This document shows positions 6,579 to 9,956 of a stretch of DNA of 9,956 nucleotides, one piece after another. The stretch is from Ectothiorhodospiraceae bacterium. GTDB lineage: Bacteria > Pseudomonadota > Gammaproteobacteria > Thiohalomonadales > Thiohalomonadaceae. The translations under genes and the position numbers were made by a program. Every line of letters starts with the position of its first letter. Position 1 is the stretch's first letter. The DNA lies in contig SLDE01000195.1 in the NCBI GenBank assembly GCA_007125455.1, forward strand, positions 1 through 9,956. The letters run 5' to 3'. Below the pieces are notes generated by a model. The model saw nothing but the letters and a program-made list of their open reading frames with translations, was not told the DNA's origin and ran no database searches.

Positions 6579-7754
6579 TCAAAGCATCCCTCCGAATAGT
6601 GCCCGTCCCAGTTCCCGAGATTTACGGCAACTGGGACAAACGGGGTCCTGATCTGTGATTGCCGCTTTCCCGCCTGGGAAATCGTGCCCGCAGTCAAAAC
6701 AGCGTTGCAGTGTGTGCTGGCTGAGGCGTTGCGGTTGCAGGCTGGTTAATGGGCTGTTGAGTGGGGTCAGGCTGATCGCCTGTTGCGGACAATGGTGTTG
6801 GCATTCGCCGCAGCCGGTACACAACTGGGGGTGAAAACCAATCCCAACCCCTTGCTCATCTTCGATGCGGCGCAGGGCGGTCACCGGGCAGGTGGCGGCG
6901 CAGAGCTGGTGTTGGTCGCAACGCTGCTGGTCGATATCGACCTGGTAGAACAGCCGGGCGGGTAGGGCGGCCTCCTTTCCGGCAAGGCGCTGCAGTGCCG
7001 CGATGATCTGTAGTCGTTCCACGGGCACGATGCGGGTGCGGCCATCGGTGGCGACCGGTTCCCCTAGGGTTTTTGGCACTGGAGCGCCGACCTGGCTGAC
7101 CGTGGCGGCCTGTCCGACCAGATGGCGCATAAAGCCCCGACGGCTGACCTGATGCTGTAAAGTGGGCTCGTGGACGTGATCCCGGCGTTTGGCGAGTGGA
7201 AGCGGCTGGCTAACCAGGCGGATGCGCCCGCCATCAAGTCCGCTTTCTTCCAGCAACTGCTGCGCGTGGCGAATATGCCCGCTGGCCGGGTGTGCCTCAT
7301 CGCCACCGGAGCGACAGTCCTGACACCAGCCACGGTCGATGAGCGCTACGGCGTTGCCGTCCCCGTCCAGTTGTGCCAGCAGTTGGCTGGTTTTCAGGCC
7401 ACCCAGACAGGGGATCTGTACGGCATTGGGGGTCAACTCATCCGGGGAGACCTGCTGGCACTCGACAGGGATGAGCCGACTAGCGTTTGCCGAGGGGAGG
7501 GAGAAGCCGTGTGCCGCCAGCGCGCCGGTCGGACAGACGGCGGCACAGCGACCACATTCCTGACAGCCCTCGGCCAACTCGTGGCCATGGTTACCAAAAC
7601 GTAACACGCCCTGTGGGCAGCTTTCGATACAGCTAGCGCAGGTGATATTGGGGAAGCGCAGCGAGAGGCAGGCAGCGTTACTCGCCCACAGTCGTGCGTG
7701 GGGGGCGATTTGTTGAAGGCTTTCGACGGCTTGTAGGTGTGTCTTCATGCCCAT
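6579..7754 (-). CDS. arxB2: Multi-cluster ferredoxin-like protein upstream of ArxA (ArxB2-like)
   Basis: A 391-residue cytoplasmic iron-sulfur protein with no N-terminal signal. Its modules in order are: a two-cluster ferredoxin region (C39-X2-C42-X3-C46-Pro and C64-X2-C67-X2-C70-X3-C74-Pro, with C29 a possible extra ligand); a middle region with C99, C116, C144 and C147 resembling FlpD/MvhD hydrogenase-associated domains; an internal SRRGFMRHL (204-212) like the start of NapF; a second two-cluster region (C279, C285, C289-Pro; then C312-X2-C315-X2-C318-X3-C322-Pro); and a C-terminal zinc-ribbon or rubredoxin-like site (C352-X2-C355, C373-X2-C376). Known arx clusters carry an iron-sulfur gene directly before arxA, which supports the name, but I am less sure of orthology than of the fold. 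Neither ATG (7754 or 7748) has a clear ribosome site, and both sit at the predicted sigma-54 transcription start. Confidence 0.72.
   Translation of the reverse strand: MGMKTHLQAVESLQQIAPHARLWASNAACLSLRFPNITCASCIESCPQGVLRFGNHGHELAEGCQECGRCAAVCPTGALAAHGFSLPSANASRLIPVECQQVSPDELTPNAVQIPCLGGLKTSQLLAQLDGDGNAVALIDRGWCQDCRSGGDEAHPASGHIRHAQQLLEESGLDGGRIRLVSQPLPLAKRRDHVHEPTLQHQVSRRGFMRHLVGQAATVSQVGAPVPKTLGEPVATDGRTRIVPVERLQIIAALQRLAGKEAALPARLFYQVDIDQQRCDQHQLCAATCPVTALRRIEDEQGVGIGFHPQLCTGCGECQHHCPQQAISLTPLNSPLTSLQPQRLSQHTLQRCFDCGHDFPGGKAAITDQDPVCPSCRKSRELGRALFGGML
7590..7605. promoter_or_regulatory. Third GTTAC-N6-GTAAC palindrome, inside the ferredoxin gene
   Basis: GTTACCAAAACGTAAC reproduces the half-sites and six-base spacing of the two upstream palindromes. 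Its centre is about 150 bases downstream of the predicted transcription start, within codons for the first ferredoxin domain. A downstream site could be an auxiliary or repressive site for the same regulator, or chance. Confidence 0.4.
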
Positions 7755-7760
7755 ATGCAG

Positions 7761-7776
7761 AGCAGGAAGCGTGCCA
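7761..7776 (-). promoter_or_regulatory. Sigma-54 promoter of the arx operon
   Basis: The minus strand reads TGGCACGCTTCCTGCT from 7776 to 7761, against the RpoN consensus TGGCACG-N4-TTGCW: the GG and GC doublets are ten bases apart and only the first base of the -12 box differs. The predicted transcription start is about 7750. RpoN promoters need a remote enhancer-binding activator, and the palindromes at 7819 and 7862 lie in the usual range. An ATGGG-N6-CCCAT palindrome (7776-7791) abuts the -24 box. Confidence 0.72.
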
Positions 7777-7818
7777 TGGGTATGAGCCCATAGAAAACAA
7801 GGGATTAGTGGCGAAGCG

Positions 7819-7834
7819 GTTACCGAATGGTAAC
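7819..7834. promoter_or_regulatory. Proximal GTTAC-N6-GTAAC activator-site candidate
   Basis: GTTACCGAATGGTAAC is a palindrome with 6-bp half-sites (GTTACC/GGTAAC) and a four-base centre, and it also fits GTTAC-N6-GTAAC. Its centre lies about 77 bases upstream of the predicted sigma-54 start, suited to an NtrC-type dimer. The cognate regulator is not in the window; an ArxR-type response regulator is my inference. Confidence 0.65.
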
Positions 7835-7861
7835 AATGATGGGCGAGGGGGCCAGGGAGGT

Positions 7862-7877
7862 GTTACTGAGGCGTAAC
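7862..7877. promoter_or_regulatory. Distal GTTAC-N6-GTAAC activator-site candidate
   Basis: GTTACTGAGGCGTAAC shares only the two five-base half-sites and the spacing with the proximal copy; the six central bases differ, as expected of a protein-binding site rather than a sequence duplication. The centres are 43 bases apart, about four helical turns, so both dimers would lie on the same DNA face. It is about 120 bases upstream of the predicted start. Confidence 0.65.
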
Positions 7878-7950
7878 GGGGTAGCTATCCATGCATTCAA
7901 GGTATCTACTCGTCGCCTGCATGAGTTTTGTTATCGGCTCGGGGTAAAAG

Positions 7951-7991
7951 GTACGAGGGGCGGGGTACGAGATACGAGGGTGCGTGACGAG
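7951..7991. repeat. Short irregular direct repeats of TACGAG
   Basis: GTACGAG (7951-7957), GTACGAG (7965-7971), ATACGAG (7972-7978) and GTGACGAG (7984-7991) recur at 7-14 base steps in the spacer below the rhodanese gene. No reading frame or obvious promoter goes with them. This looks like low-complexity intergenic repeat sequence. Confidence 0.45.
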
Positions 7992-8002
7992 TTTATGGAT
8001 CT

Positions 8003-8033
8003 GGCCCGGCACTGCCTGTCGCGGTGCCGGGCC
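8003..8033 (-). terminator. Strong GC hairpin after the rhodanese gene, without a U-tract
   Basis: A perfect ten-base-pair stem, GGCCCGGCAC (8003-8012) with GTGCCGGGCC (8024-8033), has an 11-base loop and lies seven bases past the rhodanese stop. No T-run follows on the minus strand, so it is not a canonical intrinsic terminator. It may protect the mRNA 3' end or work with Rho. Its place just before the arx control region suggests a transcription-unit border. Confidence 0.6.
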
Positions 8034-8039
8034 GGTCGG

Positions 8040-8963
8040 TTACAGGTCGAAATTGGCGTCGTAGGGCTGATCGCCGGTTACCACGGGCAGCGAGAAGGCG
8101 TTGCCCCAGTGGGCCCAGCCACCGTTGTAGAGGCGCACATCTTCAAAGCCCAGGTGCTTGAGCTGCATCCAGGTCAGGGTCTTGCGGAAACCATCGTGGC
8201 AGTAGACGTAGATGGTCTTGTCACGAGGTAGATCCTTGTACATCGACTCCAGGTAGCTGTCGTCGTGCCACTGCTGGCTGATGCCGTCGGTGGCGTCCAG
8301 GCTGACGATGTTGATCGCGCCAGGGATGTGACCACCGCGCACCGCGCCGTTGACCCGCTCACCGGTGTACTGATCCTTGGGACGCGCATCCAGCAGGATG
8401 ACGTTCTCGTCTCGGCGGGAGACCACATCGTCAAAGATATCGGTCCACTCCACCAGCAAGGATTTATCGGCGGGCTTGAGGCGTACCCGGCCACGTTTGA
8501 TGGTGGGGGCATCGGTGCTCATCTCGTTCATCGCGCTCCACTCGATGGTGCCGCCATTGAGTACCTTGACCTGATCCATGTTGAAGCCGTAGAGCTTGAG
8601 CATAAAGTACAGTCGTGAGGCCAGCGCGGTGCGCGAGTCGTCGTAGATCACCACGGTGGAGTTGTTGTTCACCCCCCAACTGCGCAGCGTCTCCTGAAAA
8701 GTCCGATGGTCGGGAAAGCGCATCATCGGCTCGGCGAAGTTATCGCCCAGGTCCTTGAAGCGTTGCACCTGTACCGCACCGGGGATGTGGCCTACGGTGT
8801 AGTAGCGGTGCGGGTAGTAACGCACCTCAAGGATCACCAGACTGGGATCGTCGATGTTATCCTCTAGCCACATACTGTCGACCAGATAATCCGGCCCGGC
8901 CAGCGCCAGGCTGCTCATGCAGAGCAGGAACAGGGCAGCCAGCCCCTGGGTTAATGTCTTCAT
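8040..8963 (-). CDS. Exported tandem-domain rhodanese (sulfurtransferase)
   Basis: A 307-residue protein with a Sec-type signal (residues 1-22, ending LALA-G) and two rhodanese domains. The N-terminal domain (about 25-150) has the fold signature VGHIPGAV (57-64), but its loop near 107-112 reads YDDSRT with no cysteine, so it is inactive. The C-terminal domain (about 170-300) has GGHIPGAINI (210-219) and the active loop C255-HDGFR, fitting CXXGXR of thiosulfate or mercaptopyruvate sulfurtransferases. It should transfer sulfane sulfur in the periplasm. The start at 8963 is chosen because GAGGAG precedes it and the signal starts there; a longer frame from 9017 adds 18 residues before the signal. 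It lies upstream of the arx promoter, so any link to arsenic (for example thioarsenic or thiol chemistry) is only positional. Confidence 0.92.
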   Translation of the reverse strand: MKTLTQGLAALFLLCMSSLALAGPDYLVDSMWLEDNIDDPSLVILEVRYYPHRYYTVGHIPGAVQVQRFKDLGDNFAEPMMRFPDHRTFQETLRSWGVNNNSTVVIYDDSRTALASRLYFMLKLYGFNMDQVKVLNGGTIEWSAMNEMSTDAPTIKRGRVRLKPADKSLLVEWTDIFDDVVSRRDENVILLDARPKDQYTGERVNGAVRGGHIPGAINIVSLDATDGISQQWHDDSYLESMYKDLPRDKTIYVYCHDGFRKTLTWMQLKHLGFEDVRLYNGGWAHWGNAFSLPVVTGDQPYDANFDL

Positions 8964-9002
8964 AAGGTAAGACTCCTCGATATATTGTTTTGGGGGGAGA
9001 GT

Positions 9003-9050
9003 GGGGGCAGCTATCACTGCCCCCGGCGTGGCTCATCTATCAGAGCCACG
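9003..9050 (-). terminator. Two tandem hairpins at the end of the thioredoxin-like gene
   Basis: The first stem pairs 9027-9034 with 9043-9050 (CGTGGCTC/GAGCCACG) and holds the gene's stop codon in its loop. The second pairs 9003-9010 with 9017-9024 (GGGGGCAG/CTGCCCCC). Both are perfect eight-base stems two bases apart, and on the minus strand both loops start TGATAG. A C-rich rather than T-rich tract follows, so termination is possible but not canonical; they may also act as an mRNA stabiliser before the rhodanese. Confidence 0.6.
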
Positions 9051-9270
9051 TTTCGATAGTAGCACGATCCGGCACGCTGCCCGAATGCACTACCTGGTCA
9101 TCGACGACCACTCCCGGGGTCGACATCACCCCATGGGCCATGATCTCAGCGATGTCTTCTACCTTCTGCAGTGTCACCTGAACGCCCTTCTCATCGGCGG
9201 CCTGCTGGATACGCTTCATGGTGGTGTCGCAGTTGGCACAGCCACTGCCCAGTACCTTGATGACTTTCAT
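9040..9270 (-). CDS. Small thioredoxin-like CXXC protein (TM0996/MTH895 type)
   Basis: A 76-residue cytoplasmic thioredoxin-fold protein of the small redox-active disulfide class. C11-ANC14 forms the active CXXC, and MSTPGVVVDDQVVHSG (49-64) gives the cis-Pro region (TP at 51-52) and the following strand. Length and pattern are typical of this minimal family. The start at 9270 has AAGGAG upstream. It is often found near YraQ/ArsP-type permeases, as here. It probably handles thiol-disulfide exchange for a neighbour. A metalloid reductase role is conceivable but not shown. A 196-base spacer with an inverted repeat separates it from the upstream gene. Confidence 0.88.
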   Translation of the reverse strand: MKVIKVLGSGCANCDTTMKRIQQAADEKGVQVTLQKVEDIAEIMAHGVMSTPGVVVDDQVVHSGSVPDRATIETWL

Positions 9271-9304
9271 TTACATCTCCTTCAGATAAAGCAAAAAAGA
9301 TTGA

Positions 9305-9450
9305 AACGCAGAGTTCGCTGAGGGCGCAGAGGGTCAGACCTGCTGAGCACGGATGAGTGCAACGCTTCCCCATGTCTTGATACGAGTGTTTCTGGTGATG
9401 AGTATATACGCATACTTTGTTAACTCTGCGTTCTCAGCGAACTCTGCGTT
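9305..9450. repeat. Long inverted repeat of CGCAGAG type between two small genes
   Basis: The left arm (9305-9331) and right arm (9424-9450) are near-perfect inverted copies: the first 18 bases, AACGCAGAGTTCGCTGAG, are identical and two mismatches follow. They enclose 92 bases with no credible gene. Each arm is itself periodic (CGCAGAG, CGCTGAG, CGCAGAG). Six A residues at 9293-9298 give a T-run past the hairpin on the minus strand, so a folded transcript could terminate here. It is the fullest of the three related elements in the window. Confidence 0.78.
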
Positions 9451-9466
9451 AATGGTTTTATGGTCT

Positions 9467-9757
9467 TTAGCAGCAGGACGCGCCGCTGCTTACCGGGGCA
9501 CAGCAGCCGCCGTTGGCGGCCTTGGGAGCCTCGACGCTGGCAAGCTTTTCAGCGAAGCTGGCATCGAGTTTTTCCCCTGCCTCATCTCGAATATGGCGGG
9601 CGATCTCGATCACCTGATCGATCTGGTGCTCGGGTACGCCATAGCTGCGCAGACGGGCGTGCTGGCAGGGGCCCATGCTGGGGTGGTTGGCACCGATGCC
9701 AGCAGCGAGGGAGATCATCGCAACGATGGACTGGTGCAATTGAGGTTGTTCGGACAT
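9467..9757 (-). CDS. Small AhpD/CMD-like protein with a double-cysteine tail
   Basis: A 96-residue helical cytoplasmic protein. The core (about 8-68) resembles the carboxymuconolactone decarboxylase/AhpD fold: MISLAAGIGANHPSMGPCQH then RSYGVPEHQIDQVIEIAR. The usual CXXC is reduced to C31-X2-H34, so AhpD-type peroxide chemistry is doubtful. After a short linker the chain ends in two Cys pairs, C85-C86 and C95-C96, as seen in some metal- or metalloid-binding tails. The start at 9757 has CAGGAG upstream, one base after the permease stop (TGATATG), so it is co-translated with the permease. Capturing a soft metal or As(III) for the permease is my hypothesis. Family call moderate, role unknown. Confidence 0.65.
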   Translation of the reverse strand: MSEQPQLHQSIVAMISLAAGIGANHPSMGPCQHARLRSYGVPEHQIDQVIEIARHIRDEAGEKLDASFAEKLASVEAPKAANGGCCAPVSSGASCC

Positions 9758-9758
9758 A

Positions 9759-9956
9759 TCAGGCTCCTGAAAGACTAATCATGCTGGCGGGCAGCAGGTT
9801 GAACAAAACACCGACCAGCACGAAGGACACGGCCAGCACGGCGCAGAAGATCAGCAAGGCAGGCCATTTGATCACCTTGCGCAAAATCAGCATCTCGGGC
9901 AGGGAGAGGGTGGCTACGCTCATCATGAAGGCCAGGGTGGTGCCCAGCGCCACCCC
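9759..9956 (-). CDS. YraQ/ArsP-type permease, C-terminal fragment
   Basis: The frame is open to the window edge, so only the last 66 or so residues are seen. They hold GTTLAFMMSVATLSLPEMLILRKV, which resembles the conserved C-terminal half-repeat of the DUF318/YraQ permeases, and one full membrane helix (ALLIFCAVLAVSFVLVGVLFNLL). ArsP, a member of this family, exports trivalent organoarsenicals; many other members have unknown substrates. It is followed with one base between by the AhpD-like gene. The proximity to arx genes fits an arsenic role but does not prove one. A GTG at 9953 is internal, not the start. Confidence 0.72.
   Translation of the reverse strand, partial: GVALGTTLAFMMSVATLSLPEMLILRKVIKWPALLIFCAVLAVSFVLVGVLFNLLPASMISLSGA

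Noticed and set aside
7951..7991. TACGAG repeats as a CRISPR array or iteron origin
   Set aside because: Units are short, irregularly spaced and without constant spacers or a replication gene.
9467..9757. Selenocysteine or functional AhpD peroxidase reductase
   Set aside because: No in-frame TGA is read through, and the catalytic CXXC is replaced by CXXH.

Overview
The window holds what looks like an anaerobic arsenite oxidase (arx) gene cluster and its flanks. It most likely comes from a GC-rich chemolithotrophic or phototrophic gammaproteobacterium, but the species cannot be set from the sequence. Every credible gene is on the minus strand, so transcription runs from high to low coordinates. 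The key identification is the 825-residue molybdopterin enzyme at 3986-6463. It has a Tat signal, a CX2CX3CX27C iron-sulfur motif, a CAEGSK active-site segment, and the YGRGWG motif that I recall as separating ArxA from the arsenate reductase ArrA.

Right flank, 8003-9956: the 3' end of a YraQ/ArsP-type permease, a small AhpD/CMD-like protein with a Cys-Cys...Cys-Cys tail, a small CXXC thioredoxin-like protein, and an exported two-domain rhodanese. These four resemble a thiol, sulfur or metalloid handling set. A palindromic repeat and two tandem hairpins break up the spacers.

Control region, 7755-8039: it holds a near-consensus sigma-54 promoter (TGGCACG-N4-CTGCT) at 7761-7776. Upstream lie two copies of the palindrome GTTAC-N6-GTAAC, about 77 and 120 bp before the predicted start of transcription, which is where a sigma-54 enhancer-binding activator normally binds. 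A third copy lies inside the first gene.

Arx core, 2030-7754: a multi-cluster ferredoxin (arxB2-like), a 15-codon Thr-rich leader ORF overlapping the next start, arxA (catalytic), arxB (four-cluster electron-transfer subunit) and arxC (NrfD/PsrC-type quinone-facing membrane anchor). In the expected scheme the exported A subunit oxidises arsenite, electrons pass through B to C, and C reduces the quinone pool. A canonical terminator follows arxC.

Distal part, 1-1970: beyond the terminator and a 19-bp inverted repeat come arxD (a TorD-like chaperone with an added C-terminal zinc ribbon) and an SlyD-type FKBP prolyl isomerase. After these are a small signal-peptide/membrane gene split between two frames and a small secreted peptide whose end seems to be supplied by an insertion-sequence-like terminus at the left edge. 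Three spacers in and beside the arx genes carry related periodic repeats (CGCAAAG/CGCAGAG type).
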